From Planobispora longispora (GTDB lineage: Bacteria > Actinomycetota > Actinomycetes > Streptosporangiales > Streptosporangiaceae): a stretch of DNA of 64,000 nucleotides. The stretch is taken from positions 1 through 64,000 of the forward strand of contig NZ_BOOH01000067.1 of the NCBI RefSeq assembly GCF_016863135.1, written 5' to 3'. The notes beneath the pieces are model-generated. The model saw only the letters and a list, made by a program, of their open reading frames with translations, did no database searches and was not told the DNA's origin. Numbering within the stretch: position 1 is the first letter of the stretch; each line of letters opens with the position of its first letter. The translations under genes and the position numbers were made by a program. Shown here in pieces: positions 56,152 through 64,000 of the stretch.

Positions 56152-57054
56152 TCAGTTGCTCGTGCTGGACTGACCCGCGGCGGCGGGCAGCAGTGCCTTG
56201 GTCTGGGAGTCGAGGTCGGACAGGACGACCACCTCGACGCGGCGGTTCAGCGACACCGACCGCGGGTCGGTGTCGGGGTACAGCGGGCGCTGGTCGGCGT
56301 AGCCGGAGGCGTTGACCCGGCCGGCCGGGATGCCCCTGGTGATCAGCCTGCGGACCACCGTGGAGGCGCGGGCGGTCGACAGCTCCCAGTTCGACGGGTA
56401 CGGACCCGACGTCACCGGCAGCCAGTTGGTGTGCCCGTCGACCTCGAGCTTGTTGGTCTCGCTGCGCAGCGCCGGAGCGATCGCGTCGATGATCTTCCTG
56501 CCGTCCGACAGCAGCGTGGCGCTGTTGTTGCCGAACACCACGGAGCTGGTGACGACGGTGACGACCAGGCCGCGCTCGTCGACGCGGAACTGCACGCTGT
56601 CGGCGGACTTCTGCTTGGCCAGCGCGTCCTGGATCTTCTTCTTGATCCGGTCGAACTTCTGGACTTCCTTCTCCGCGTTCTTCGCGCGGGCGGAGGCCCT
56701 GGCCCGGTCGAGGGCGGCGAGGGCGGAGCGGGCCTGCTTCTCGGCCTCCTCCTTCTGCTCCTTGGTCGCCGGGTTGGAGACGTCGGTGAAGGAGGACTCC
56801 TCCCCGCCGGCCTCACCGGCCACGGCGCTGCCGGGCGCGGTGAAGGTGACGGAGGGCTCGCCGAAGGCCATCGACAGGCTCGCCTTGAGCGCGTTGAACT
56901 TGTTCTGGTCGACCTGGCTCATCGCGAACAGCACGATGAACAGGGCCATCAGCACGGTGAGCATGTCGCCGTAGGTGACCAGCCAGCGCTCGTCGGGATG
57001 CTCCTCGTGCTCCTCGTGTTTGTGTTTTTTGTGGCGGTGGGGCTTGGTGCTCAT
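56152..57054 (-). CDS. motB: Flagellar stator protein MotB
   Basis: 300 aa. His/Lys-rich N-terminus, then the stator helix YGDMLTVLMALFIVLFAMS with the ion-carrying Asp. An OmpA-type peptidoglycan-binding domain closes the protein (LEVDGHTNWLPV, RRLITRGIPAGRVNASGYAD). Start overlaps the motA stop. Ion type (H+ or Na+) cannot be read with certainty. Confidence 0.95.
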   Translation of the reverse strand: MSTKPHRHKKHKHEEHEEHPDERWLVTYGDMLTVLMALFIVLFAMSQVDQNKFNALKASLSMAFGEPSVTFTAPGSAVAGEAGGEESSFTDVSNPATKEQKEEAEKQARSALAALDRARASARAKNAEKEVQKFDRIKKKIQDALAKQKSADSVQFRVDERGLVVTVVTSSVVFGNNSATLLSDGRKIIDAIAPALRSETNKLEVDGHTNWLPVTSGPYPSNWELSTARASTVVRRLITRGIPAGRVNASGYADQRPLYPDTDPRSVSLNRRVEVVVLSDLDSQTKALLPAAAGQSSTSN

Positions 57055-57836
57055 CAGGCCGCCTTCTTCTCCGCGGCCTTGTCCTCGGCCTCACCCGGCG
57101 GGAGCAGGCTCTTGAGCTTCTGCGAGACCAGGCGCGGGTTGGTGCCGGCCTGGATGTTGGAGATGCCCTCGATGGTGAGCTCCATCTGGGCGCACTCCAG
57201 CTCGCTGAGCCGCTTGAGCCGGTTGCCGATGGGCAGCCAGATCACGTTGGCGCTGAACACGCCCCACAGGGTGGCGACGAACGCGGCGCCGATCATGTGG
57301 CCGAGCTTCGAGGGGTCGCTGAGGTTCTCCAGCACCAGCACGAGGCTGATGACGGTGCCGATGATGCCGATCGTGGGGGCGTAGCCGCCCATGTCGGTGA
57401 AGATCTTGGCGCCGGACTTGTCGGCCTTGCGCTTGGCCTCGACCTCGCCCTCCAGGATCTCCCGGAGCTCCTCGGGGTCGGTGCCGTCGATGGCCAGCTC
57501 CAGGCCGCGGCGGAGGAAGGGCTCCTCCACCTCCTTGATCGCGTCCTCCAGGGCCAGCAGGCCCTCACGGCGGGCGCGCTCGGCGAGCTTGACGATCGAG
57601 TCGACCAGCTCGTTGCTGGGCACCGGCTTGGACTTGATGGCGCGCTGGATCTGCTTGCCGATGCCGAGGCTGTCCCGCAGGACGCCACCGGCCATCGCGA
57701 CGCCGAAGGTGCCGCCGAAGACCAGGATGAGCGGGGCCGGCAGCATGATGGACATCGGGTCGGCGCCCTCGAGCAGCATCATCGCCAGCATGGAGGCGAC
57801 GGCGATGCCGATACCCGCCAGGGTTGCCGGATCCAT
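57054..57836 (-). CDS. motA: Flagellar stator protein MotA
   Basis: 260 aa, ATG 57836 directly after the flbD stop (TAAATG). Four helices; ADKSGAKIFTDMGGYAPTIGIIGTVISLVLVLENL (split at helix 3) and the cytoplasmic charged loop RREGLLALEDAIKEVEEPFL carry the contacts to FliG. Typical MotA length. Confidence 0.95.
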   Translation of the reverse strand: MDPATLAGIGIAVASMLAMMLLEGADPMSIMLPAPLILVFGGTFGVAMAGGVLRDSLGIGKQIQRAIKSKPVPSNELVDSIVKLAERARREGLLALEDAIKEVEEPFLRRGLELAIDGTDPEELREILEGEVEAKRKADKSGAKIFTDMGGYAPTIGIIGTVISLVLVLENLSDPSKLGHMIGAAFVATLWGVFSANVIWLPIGNRLKRLSELECAQMELTIEGISNIQAGTNPRLVSQKLKSLLPPGEAEDKAAEKKAA

Positions 57837-58127
57837 TTATCGCTCCTGCCGGTGAAGACGGACAACACGCGCCTGGTCGGAGTCGGTGGGCGCGGTGGGC
57901 GGACGGTGCGTGCCCGAGGAGACGAGGATCTCCGCGTCGGCGATCAGGTCGGCGCGGTAACGGCGCACGATCGACATGAACTCGCTCAGCGACTCGGAGA
58001 TGATGTACTTGGTCCCGTCCACGAGGGTGATCACCGTGTCGGGAGTCTGGTCGGCTCGTTCGATCAGGTCCGGGTTCAACGCGAACTCCGGCCCGTTGAG
58101 ACGCGTAAGAAGTATCACCGGGTTCAT
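57837..58127 (-). CDS. flbD: FlbD-family protein
   Basis: 96 aa, ATG 58127. MNPVILLTRLNGPEFALNPDLIE and TVITLVDGTKYIISESLSE match the short FlbD/SwrD family, which in Bacillus raises stator power. It is the first gene of the downstream flagellar operon and is preceded by a perfect flagellar-sigma-like promoter. Confidence 0.92.
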   Translation of the reverse strand: MNPVILLTRLNGPEFALNPDLIERADQTPDTVITLVDGTKYIISESLSEFMSIVRRYRADLIADAEILVSSGTHRPPTAPTDSDQARVVRLHRQER

Positions 58128-58177
58128 CCTTCGAGTCGTCAGCGGGCGGCGGCCCGTCCCGAACCGCACTGTTTTCC

Positions 58178-58205
58178 CCATCGGCCGTAGCCCCGTTCGC
58201 CTGAG
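58178..58205 (-). promoter_or_regulatory. Flagellar-sigma-like promoter of flbD-motAB-fliL-flhB
   Basis: Minus strand CTCA (58205-58202), 16 nt, GCCGATGG (58185-58178), leader of about 44 nt. It gives this half of the flagellar genes their own start, independent of flgE upstream. Confidence 0.72.
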
Positions 58206-58334
58206 GAAACCCACAGGACCAAGGTCCTCCCGGCCTGTCCGGCCGAGGTCGCCCCCACCGTCCGGTACGGCGGCCCGCTCCGGCGCGCATCGTGCGCACC
58301 GGCCTGGCGGCCCCTCTGCCGAGACGGCAAACCA

Positions 58335-58344
58335 TGTGTACACA
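58335..58344. promoter_or_regulatory. TGTGTACACA palindrome in the TA promoter
   Basis: Perfect 10-bp palindrome about 15 bp upstream of the -10 (TACTAT, 58359-58364) of the toxin-antitoxin operon. It is a likely operator for the antitoxin. Confidence 0.5.
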
Positions 58345-58370
58345 ATGGACACTTGTCTTACTATGCTCAC

Positions 58371-58667
58371 ATGGACATGGAGCAGATAGGGATCGTCGAG
58401 GCACGCAAGCGCCTGGGCACACTGGTCTCCCGCGCCGTGCACGCCCACGTCCCGGTGCGCATCAGCCGCTCAGCCGACGAACACGCCGTGCTCATCAGCG
58501 AAGCCGAGTACGCCGAGCTCCAGCGCCTCCGGGAGCAAGCCGAGATCGCGGAGATGAAGGAGCGCATGGCCTCCGTGCAGCGCGGAGAGGCCCGGCTGAC
58601 CGGCTTCGCCAGCAGGGAGGCGGCATACGCGCACTTCGGCGTGCCCCTGCCGGACGCGCCCGAGTGA
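58371..58667 (+). CDS. Phd/YefM-type antitoxin (module 2)
   Basis: 98 aa, ATG 58371, with a TACTAT -10 box ending 6 nt before it (leaderless). EARKRLGTLVSRAVHAHVPV and AVLISEAEYAELQRLREQ are the Phd signature; it aligns along its length with the module 1 antitoxin at 6735. It overlaps the toxin gene (TGATG). It is inserted, in opposite orientation, between flgE and flbD. Confidence 0.88.
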   Translation: MDMEQIGIVEARKRLGTLVSRAVHAHVPVRISRSADEHAVLISEAEYAELQRLREQAEIAEMKERMASVQRGEARLTGFASREAAYAHFGVPLPDAPE

Positions 58668-58903
58668 TGCCGACCGTCCTGTGGAGCACCGAAGCCGAGG
58701 AAGCGGTGCTGAAGCTGCCGCTCGGTCTGCGCGCCACCGTCCTGGAGACGGTGTACTCCCTGCCGGAGGAGCCCGAGCCCCTCGGCGCACGGCCGTACGG
58801 AATGATCCCGTCGGCCTTCGAGATCGTGACGGACTCCTTCACGCTGCGCTACACCTACGGCGGAGACCACGTGTCCGTCTGGGTCGTCCGCGCCAACACC
58901 TGA
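58667..58903 (+). CDS. RelE/ParE-superfamily toxin (module 2)
   Basis: 78 aa. EEPEPLGARPYGMIPSAFEIVTDSFTLRYTYGGDHVSVWVVRANT (split core strands) closely matches the module 1 toxin. The N-terminal LWSTEAEEAVLKLP is the usual helix of RelE toxins. Likely an mRNA interferase held in check by the Phd-type partner. Confidence 0.85.
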   Translation: MPTVLWSTEAEEAVLKLPLGLRATVLETVYSLPEEPEPLGARPYGMIPSAFEIVTDSFTLRYTYGGDHVSVWVVRANT

Positions 58904-58928
58904 GCTTTCGCACCTGGTCGACGACGCG

Positions 58929-58968
58929 CGAAGGCCCCGGGCGCGTGTGGACGCGCCCGGGGCCTTCG
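58929..58968. terminator. Perfect 18-bp bidirectional terminator
   Basis: Arms 58929-58946 and 58951-58968 with a GTGG loop, between the convergent toxin and flgE genes. It would stop transcription of the flgE-end operon before the TA insertion. Confidence 0.88.
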
Positions 58969-58997
58969 GCCGTTCCCCGCCTGCGGGGTGAGGATGC

Positions 58998-59846
58998 TTA
59001 GCGCTTGAGGTTGACCAGGTCGTTCAGCAGCTCGTCGGAGGTGCTGATGACCTTGGTGTTGGCCTGGAAGCCGCGCTGGGAGATGATCAGGTTGGTGAAC
59101 TCCTGACCGAGGTCGACGTTGGACATCTCCAGCGCGCCGGTCTGCATCAGGCCCATGCCGCCGGTGCCCGCGGTGCCGACGGTGGCCTCGCCGGAGTTCA
59201 CCGTGGCGCGGTAGGTCGAGCCGCCGGCCTTCTCCAGACCACCCGGGTTGACGAAGTTGCCCATGGCGATGCGGCCGATCGGGCGCTTGGTGCCGTCGGT
59301 CATGACGCCGACGAGGGTGCCGTCCTGGGAGATGGTGTAGGACTCCAGGGAGCCGTCCGTCGGCAGCTGCACCGGCTCCAGCGGGTCGGCGGTGTTGATG
59401 GTGCCGTTGGTGGTGTTCCAGCCGAGCACGAAGTTGCCGTCCGGGGTGACCAGGGTGCTGTTGGCGTCGAGGCTGAAGGAGCCCGCGCGGGTGTAGAGCT
59501 GCTCGGTGCCGTTCTGCACGACGAAGAAGCCGTCGCCCTGGACCATCAGGTCGGTCTTGCGGCCGGTGGTCTGCGCCGCGCCCTGGCCGAAGTTGGTCTC
59601 GATGCCCGCCAGGCGCACGCCCAGGCCGACCTGCGCCGGGTTGGAGCCACCGGCGGCCTGGTTCACGCCGTCGGCGGCCTGCGGGGAGCCCGCGGCGCGC
59701 ATCATCTGGCTCAGGGTGTCCTGGAAGGTGGTCTGGGACGTCTTGAAGCCGGTGGTGTTGACGTTGGCGATGTTGTTACCGGTCACGTCCATCATCGTCT
59801 GGTGGACGCGCAGGCCGCTGATGCCCGAGTACAGGGAGCGAAGCAT
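58998..59846 (-). CDS. flgE: Flagellar hook protein FlgE
   Basis: 282 aa, ATG 59846. The start MLRSLYSGISGLRVHQTMMD with NNIANVNTTGFK and the end NLIISQRGFQANTKVISTSDELLNDLVNLKR are the rod/hook signature helices; D1 (LMVQGDGFFVVQNG) is intact. It is shorter than enteric FlgE (about 400 aa), so the exposed D2/D3 insert is reduced. The neighbours flgD and fliK support hook rather than rod identity. Confidence 0.9.
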   Translation of the reverse strand: MLRSLYSGISGLRVHQTMMDVTGNNIANVNTTGFKTSQTTFQDTLSQMMRAAGSPQAADGVNQAAGGSNPAQVGLGVRLAGIETNFGQGAAQTTGRKTDLMVQGDGFFVVQNGTEQLYTRAGSFSLDANSTLVTPDGNFVLGWNTTNGTINTADPLEPVQLPTDGSLESYTISQDGTLVGVMTDGTKRPIGRIAMGNFVNPGGLEKAGGSTYRATVNSGEATVGTAGTGGMGLMQTGALEMSNVDLGQEFTNLIISQRGFQANTKVISTSDELLNDLVNLKR

Positions 59847-59847
59847 G

Positions 59848-60321
59848 TCAGTTTCCTTCGGTGGAGTCGCTGGAGGCGGGTGCGGTGCCGGGCTGGCCGG
59901 CGCTGGTGACTTCCTTGACCGAGGACAGCGGTACATCCGTGTTCCCGACCTTCAGGGTCGGGTTGCTGCCGAGCGAGGCGGAGGTGACCACACCGACGGC
60001 TTCCGTGCCGTCTGGTCCGGTGTAGCTGATGGTCTTTCCGACGAGGTTGCTGGCCGAGAGGCTGAGCTGGGAGGCCAGCAGCTGACCCTGCTGCTTGACG
60101 AGCTCCTCCATCTTCTCGACCTCGGTGAACTGCGCGGTCTGCGACAGGAACGCCGAGGTGTCGGCGGGCTTGCTGGGGTCCTGGTAGCGCATCTGGGCCA
60201 CCAGCAGCTGCAGGAACGTGTCCTTGTCGAGCTGGCTGTTGCCCAGCGGGGAGGTCGTGCCGGTCGTGGCGGCCGCCGTGGCGGACATGGGGGTGGAGAC
60301 CCCACTCGTGATGCTGGTCAC
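59848..60321 (-). CDS. flgD: Hook scaffolding protein FlgD
   Basis: 157 aa. The N-terminal SQLDKDTFLQLLVAQMRYQDPSKPADTSAFLSQTAQFTEVEKM (split) is the FlgD signature. The usual C-terminal FNIII/Tudor half is reduced to a short beta module (GKTISYTGPDGTEAVGVV). It caps the growing hook. Confidence 0.93.
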   Translation of the reverse strand: MTSITSGVSTPMSATAAATTGTTSPLGNSQLDKDTFLQLLVAQMRYQDPSKPADTSAFLSQTAQFTEVEKMEELVKQQGQLLASQLSLSASNLVGKTISYTGPDGTEAVGVVTSASLGSNPTLKVGNTDVPLSSVKEVTSAGQPGTAPASSDSTEGN

Positions 60322-60343
60322 GTGGTTCCTTGCGGGAGACGGG

Positions 60344-61537
60344 TCAGAGACGGACGTTGAGCAGACGGGATCCCGGCCGGTCCGGCACGGGATCGGTCGT
60401 GGCGGAGGCCGTGCGGGCGCCGCCGTAGGGGGCGCTGTTCCAGCTCTGGCCGCCCTGCTGCGCGGCCGCGTCCTGCTGGGCCTGGCGGCGCTCGCCGGAC
60501 TGGCCGCCGTTGGGGGCCTCGCGCTGCAGGTCCAGGCTGCAGGAGGAGAAACCGCTCTCCTCCAGCTCCCGCTTCAGCTCGGGCAGGGCCGTGCGGAGCG
60601 TGTCGAAGGCGACGTCGCTGGTCCCGGCGAGCTGCAGGTGGACCGCGCCGTTGCGCACCTCGGCGACGACGCTGACCGGGCCGAGGTCGACGGGGTTCAG
60701 GTGGACGGTGAGCCGGTGGACGCCGTCCGGGTCCTGCCGGAGCGGGACCACGTGGAAGGCGATCTGCGAGGCGGGCGGCGCCGGGCGGGCCGGGGCCGGC
60801 GCGGCGACCTGCTCCACCGCCTCGGTCTGCGCGGTCGCGGTGACCTGCGGTACGGCCTGCGGCGTGACGTCGGCCGCCTCGGCGGCCTCGGTCACCGCCG
60901 CGGCGGCGAAGCCGGGCTGCTCGGAACCGCCGTCACCGGAGGAGGAGGCGCCCGTGCCGGAGCCCGAGGTCGCGACCGGGACCGCGGAGGCGGTGACGTC
61001 CTGACCGGGAACGGCCTGGACGCCCTCGGCGGTCGTGCCGGAGGCCGGCGCGTCCGGGCCGGCCGCGGCGGTCGTGACCGGGGTGAGCGCGGCGGCGTCG
61101 GCCGGGGCGCCGGCTCCGCCCAGGAGCACGGCGGCCGGTACGGCGGGCACTCCCGTCAGGCCGGAGGCCTGGACGAGCTGCTGCTCCTGTGCCTGCACAC
61201 CGCCGGACTGCAGGAGCTGCGCCGAGAGGGCCTGTCCCTGGTCCTGGCCGGCGAGCTGGGCCTGGATGGTGAGGGGGACTCCGAGCTGGGCGCCGAGCGC
61301 GGCCGGGGTCGAGGACAGCGCGGTGATCCCCTGCGCCGTCTGCCCGGAACCGGTGGCGCCACCGGAAAGGTCAAGATTGGGGAGGGCGCCCTGCGGCAAC
61401 GGTCCTCCACCCGCGATGAGGGCGAGAAGGGCGGCGAAGGCGTCGCCTGCCCCGGTCTGCCCAGCCTGCCCCTCACCTGAGGCGCCGGACGGCGCCGCCA
61501 TCGGCGACGAGCTCCCCGCCAGGGGGATCGAAGGCAT
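60344..61537 (-). CDS. fliK: Hook-length control protein FliK
   Basis: 397 aa, ATG 61537. Long low-complexity Ala/Gln/Gly/Ser region (ruler-like), then the conserved C-domain (HRLTVHLNPVDLGPVSVVAEVRNGAVHLQLAG, split; ALPELKRELEESGF). The Flg_hook C-domain interacts with FlhB to switch export. Gene order fliJ-NlpC-fliK-flgD-flgE supports this. Confidence 0.9.
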   Translation of the reverse strand: MPSIPLAGSSSPMAAPSGASGEGQAGQTGAGDAFAALLALIAGGGPLPQGALPNLDLSGGATGSGQTAQGITALSSTPAALGAQLGVPLTIQAQLAGQDQGQALSAQLLQSGGVQAQEQQLVQASGLTGVPAVPAAVLLGGAGAPADAAALTPVTTAAAGPDAPASGTTAEGVQAVPGQDVTASAVPVATSGSGTGASSSGDGGSEQPGFAAAAVTEAAEAADVTPQAVPQVTATAQTEAVEQVAAPAPARPAPPASQIAFHVVPLRQDPDGVHRLTVHLNPVDLGPVSVVAEVRNGAVHLQLAGTSDVAFDTLRTALPELKRELEESGFSSCSLDLQREAPNGGQSGERRQAQQDAAAQQGGQSWNSAPYGGARTASATTDPVPDRPGSRLLNVRL

Positions 61538-61557
61538 GGTCAAGATCTTCTCTCCTG

Positions 61558-62448
61558 CTATCCGATGCCGTTCATGGCCGACTGAATGGTGCGGACGTAA
61601 GCCTGGGCCGGGTCGTAGAGACCGGTACCCAGCCCATCGGCAGCGCCGGAGGGGACCTGCGGCAAATTGAGCGCCGGGTTGGAATCGGACGCGGCGGCGC
61701 CGTACCCGGGCTGCATCCCGGCCATCGCGGCCAGCAGGCCGGTCGTCGTCGCGGGGTCCGATCCGGTGCCGGACATGCCCATCCCGGCGACGTTCAGGGC
61801 CGAGGGGGTGGCCTGCGTGGCCGCCGAGGAGGTGACGGCGCCCGCCGCCTCGCCGGGCAGGATGCGGCGGATGTCGGTGGGCTTGCGGTAGTAGTCGTCC
61901 ATATCGACGATCTTGACCACGTCGCCGGTGCGGGGGGCGTGCAGCATCTTGCCGTCGCCGATGTAGATGCCGATGTGCGTCGCCGGGGAGCCGAAGGTCA
62001 GCAAGTCGCCCGGCTGCGCCTGCTTCAGGCTGGGGATGCTGCGGCCCTCGTTCTGCTGGTCCTGCGAGACGCGCGGCAGCGAGACGCCCAGTTTCTTGTA
62101 GACGAGCTGGACCAGGCCGGAGCAGTCCAGGCCCCTGCTCGGGTCCGTGCCGCCCCACAGGTAGGGGACGCCGAGGTAGCGGCGGGCCTGCTCGACGACG
62201 TCCTGGCCGGTGACCTTCCCGTCGGCGGAGCCGGAGGTGACCTTGCCGGTCGCCCCGGTGGAGGTCGTCGCGCCGGTGCCCCCCGCGGTGGTCTGCGCGG
62301 TCTGCTTGGCCTCCTCCAGCGTGGCGGCGAAGTCGGTGGCCGAGGTGGCCGAGGCGCCGGTCGGGGCGGCGGCCGAGGAGACGGCGGGCGTCCCGCCGAA
62401 CTGGGTCCGCAGCTGGGCGATCCTCGCCGTGACGTCCGTGATGCTCAA
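61558..62448 (-). CDS. NlpC/P60 hydrolase in the flagellar operon
   Basis: 296 aa, TTG 62448 overlapping the fliJ stop. No signal peptide. The central NlpC/P60 domain has Cys in LDCSGLVQLVYKK, His in THIGIYIGDG and the following HAPRTG. The N-terminus is Ala/Thr/Ser-rich; the C-terminus is Gly/Pro/Ser-rich. It takes the place of FlgJ- or SLT-type wall enzymes and may be exported by the flagellar apparatus to open the peptidoglycan for the rod. Confidence 0.88.
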   Translation of the reverse strand: MSITDVTARIAQLRTQFGGTPAVSSAAAPTGASATSATDFAATLEEAKQTAQTTAGGTGATTSTGATGKVTSGSADGKVTGQDVVEQARRYLGVPYLWGGTDPSRGLDCSGLVQLVYKKLGVSLPRVSQDQQNEGRSIPSLKQAQPGDLLTFGSPATHIGIYIGDGKMLHAPRTGDVVKIVDMDDYYRKPTDIRRILPGEAAGAVTSSAATQATPSALNVAGMGMSGTGSDPATTTGLLAAMAGMQPGYGAAASDSNPALNLPQVPSGAADGLGTGLYDPAQAYVRTIQSAMNGIG

Positions 62449-63032
62449 CGGCCCTTCTCCTGTCCCGCCTGCCACCGGCTCGTCTGCCACTTGTCCGTCC
62501 GCGTCCCGCCGGTGTGCGGCCTGGCGGGCTGCGATCCGCCGTCCGGCAGTCCGCCGGTGTGCGGTCTGGCGGCCTGTGATCCGCCGCCCGGCAGCCCGCC
62601 CGCCAGTCCGCCGGTGCGCGGCCGGCGGGTGGTCGAGAGGTCGTCGACGGCGCTCTGCTCGGCGGCGGCCTCGGCCTCCTGGCGGGCGGTCTCGTGCCGC
62701 TCGGCCAGCTTCTCCACCATCCGGCGCCGCTGGGAGGCCGCACTCCAGGTGTTCACGCTGGCGCCGACCCGCCGCTGGGCCTCCTCGGCCTGCTGGCGGC
62801 GCACGGACAGCTCCGCGGCCACCGCGCGCCGTGCGGCCATCGCCGCGACGAACGCGGAGGCGGAGGAGGGCTCCGGCACGATCATCCGGGTCTTGAGCTC
62901 TATCTCCTGCTGCTCGACCCGCTCGGCGGCGGCGGCCGCCTCGGAGCGGGCCCGCATCACCCCGCCCTTGGCGGCGTCCTCCTGGGCCTTGCGGGCCCGC
63001 AGGATCGAGGAGAGCCGGAATCGTGGGCTCAT
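62445..63032 (-). CDS. fliJ: Flagellar export chaperone FliJ
   Basis: 195 aa, ATG 63032. An N-terminal FliJ coiled coil (FRLSSILRARKAQEDAAKG to EKLAERHETARQEAEAAAEQ). The tail beyond about 135 is an added Gly/Pro/Arg/Ser region made from a repeated 15-residue unit (GLPDGGSQPARPHTG type). FliJ is normally about 147 aa. Between this gene and fliI (63033-63218) I see nothing coding. Confidence 0.85.
   Translation of the reverse strand: MSPRFRLSSILRARKAQEDAAKGGVMRARSEAAAAAERVEQQEIELKTRMIVPEPSSASAFVAAMAARRAVAAELSVRRQQAEEAQRRVGASVNTWSAASQRRRMVEKLAERHETARQEAEAAAEQSAVDDLSTTRRPRTGGLAGGLPGGGSQAARPHTGGLPDGGSQPARPHTGGTRTDKWQTSRWQAGQEKGR
62506..62625 (-). repeat. 45-bp coding repeat in fliJ
   Basis: Units begin at 62506 and 62551 (exactly 45 bp apart) and a partial third at 62608 after a 12-bp insertion. 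They code for the GGSQ.ARPHTGGLP tail of FliJ and keep the frame. Confidence 0.82.
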
Positions 63033-63218
63033 CGGAGCTCCTTAGTGTCGTGATCCTGGACGGGGGCGAGGAGGGGGAGCGAGAGCCGGGGCGCCGGTCC
63101 CGGCGCCGTCGGCATGGGCAGGGCGGGGGCCGGACCGTCGCCGCGAGGATCCGGCGCTGGATCGCCGCCGGAGAGATCCGCCGCCGCGAGGCCGGCGGCG
63201 GAAGGCCCCGGGAGGTTC

Positions 63219-64000
63219 TCAGGCCAGCAGGGACCGGAGCGTCTCCCAGGCGTCTCCTGCCGAGGTGCGCTCCTCCATGTCCTGGCGGAGGAAGCCCTGG
63301 ATGCGCGGCCACAGCGCCCGCGCCAGGTCGGCGTCGGGGTTGGTGCCGGGCACGTAGGCGCCGATCTCCACCAGCTCGCGGATGTCGCGGTGGGCGGCCA
63401 GCAGCCGGCGCAGCGCGGTCGCGTCGCCGCGCTGCTCGCGGCTGGTCACCGCGCCCGCGACGCGGGATACCGACTCCAGCACGTCGATCGTGGGGAAGTG
63501 GCCCGCGGTCGCCAGACGCCGGTCGAGCACGACGTGGCCGTCGAGGATCGAGCGCGCGGCGTCGGCGATGGGCTCGTTGTGGTCGTCGCCGTCGACCAGC
63601 ACCGTGTACAGGCCGGTGATGGTGCCGTCGACGCCGGGCCCGGCCCGCTCCAGCAGGCGGGGGAGCATCGCGAACACCGACGGCGGGTAGCCGCGGGTCG
63701 CCGGCGGCTCTCCGGCCGAGAGGCCGACCTCGCGCTGGGCCATGGCGGCGCGGGTGAGGCTGTCCATCAGCAGCAGGGCGTCGCGGCCCTGGTCGCGGAA
63801 CCACTCGGCGATCCGGGTGGCCACGAAGCAGGCGCGCAGGCGCACCATGGGCGGCTGGTCGGAGGTGGCCACGATCACGACGGAGCGGGCCAGGCCCTCG
63901 GGGCCGAGGTCGTTCTCCAGGAACTCGCGGACCTCGCGGCCACGCTCGCCGACCAGCGCCACGACGGTGATCTCGGCCTCGGTGCCCCGGGTGATCATGG
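63219..64000 (-). CDS. fliI: Flagellar export ATPase FliI (partial)
   Basis: About 260 C-terminal codons; the N-terminus with the Walker A motif is beyond the right edge. Present: VVALVGERGREVREFLE, the Walker B region RDALLLMDSLTRAAMAQREV, then RGYPPSVFAMLPRLLERAGP and GTITGLYTVLVDGDDHNEPIADAARSILDGHVVL (split), all classic for FliI. It drives unfolding and delivery of export substrates with FliH and FliJ. fliH, fliG and fliF probably lie just outside the window. Confidence 0.95.
   Translation of the reverse strand, partial: MITRGTEAEITVVALVGERGREVREFLENDLGPEGLARSVVIVATSDQPPMVRLRACFVATRIAEWFRDQGRDALLLMDSLTRAAMAQREVGLSAGEPPATRGYPPSVFAMLPRLLERAGPGVDGTITGLYTVLVDGDDHNEPIADAARSILDGHVVLDRRLATAGHFPTIDVLESVSRVAGAVTSREQRGDATALRRLLAAHRDIRELVEIGAYVPGTNPDADLARALWPRIQGFLRQDMEERTSAGDAWETLRSLLA

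Overview
The window is very GC-rich actinobacterial DNA carrying much of a flagellar and chemotaxis locus (fliD, fliS, cheA, cheW, an MCP, motAB, flbD, the fliLMNOPQR-flhB export and switch block, flgDE, fliK, fliJ, fliI), a complete-looking Tad/Flp pilus operon, and c-di-GMP and sensor-kinase genes. Flagella together with this style of gene content suggest a motile-spore actinomycete, probably of the Streptosporangiales (for example a Planomonospora, Planobispora or Sphaerisporangium relative). That placement is inference from gene content and composition, not from a marker gene.

Layout. 0-2.3 kb: fliD-fliS and a small fliT-position gene. 2.3-12.3 kb: a segment peppered with a 15-bp palindrome, GTTTACGSCGTAAAC (21 copies with at most the centre base changed, plus 5 degenerate ones). 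It surrounds a ParA-ParB pair, a tyrosine recombinase, two toxin-antitoxin modules, a secreted wall-type enzyme, a chemoreceptor and a BMP-type lipoprotein. 12.3-18.5 kb: a lipoprotein, an ECF sigma/anti-sigma pair, a TetR/SnoaL divergon, a DHFR-like pseudogene and a coiled-coil protein. 18.5-25 kb: an EAL-HDOD protein, two large sensor kinases and a lone receiver. 25.3-33.8 kb: the Tad pilus operon, with a VWA-TadB fusion. 34.7-39.2 kb: GGDEF protein, CheW and CheA. 39.4-50.1 kb: accessory region (subtilase, Rep-like protein, AraC-VOC-UvrA2 cassette, CHAP hydrolase, thioredoxin-reductase-like/XRE-cupin divergon). 50.2-64 kb: the main flagellar operon on the minus strand, interrupted by a toxin-antitoxin pair between flgE and flbD and running off the right edge inside fliI.

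Three things stand out. First, the palindrome array around parAB looks like a large centromere (parS-like) region for a second partition system inside the motility locus; the palindrome differs from the canonical chromosomal parS. Second, a motif CTCA-N16-NCCGAT with invariant spacing precedes the MCP gene, cheA, flbD-motAB, the GGDEF gene, one sensor kinase and a small zinc-type protein, which outlines a probable flagellar-sigma (FliA/WhiG-like) regulon. Third, an almost identical leader of about 140 nt plus a similar signal peptide precede two unrelated secreted wall-enzyme-type genes 44 kb apart (2651 and 46961), suggesting a shared RNA regulator.

No tRNA, rRNA, CRISPR array or complete insertion sequence was recognised.
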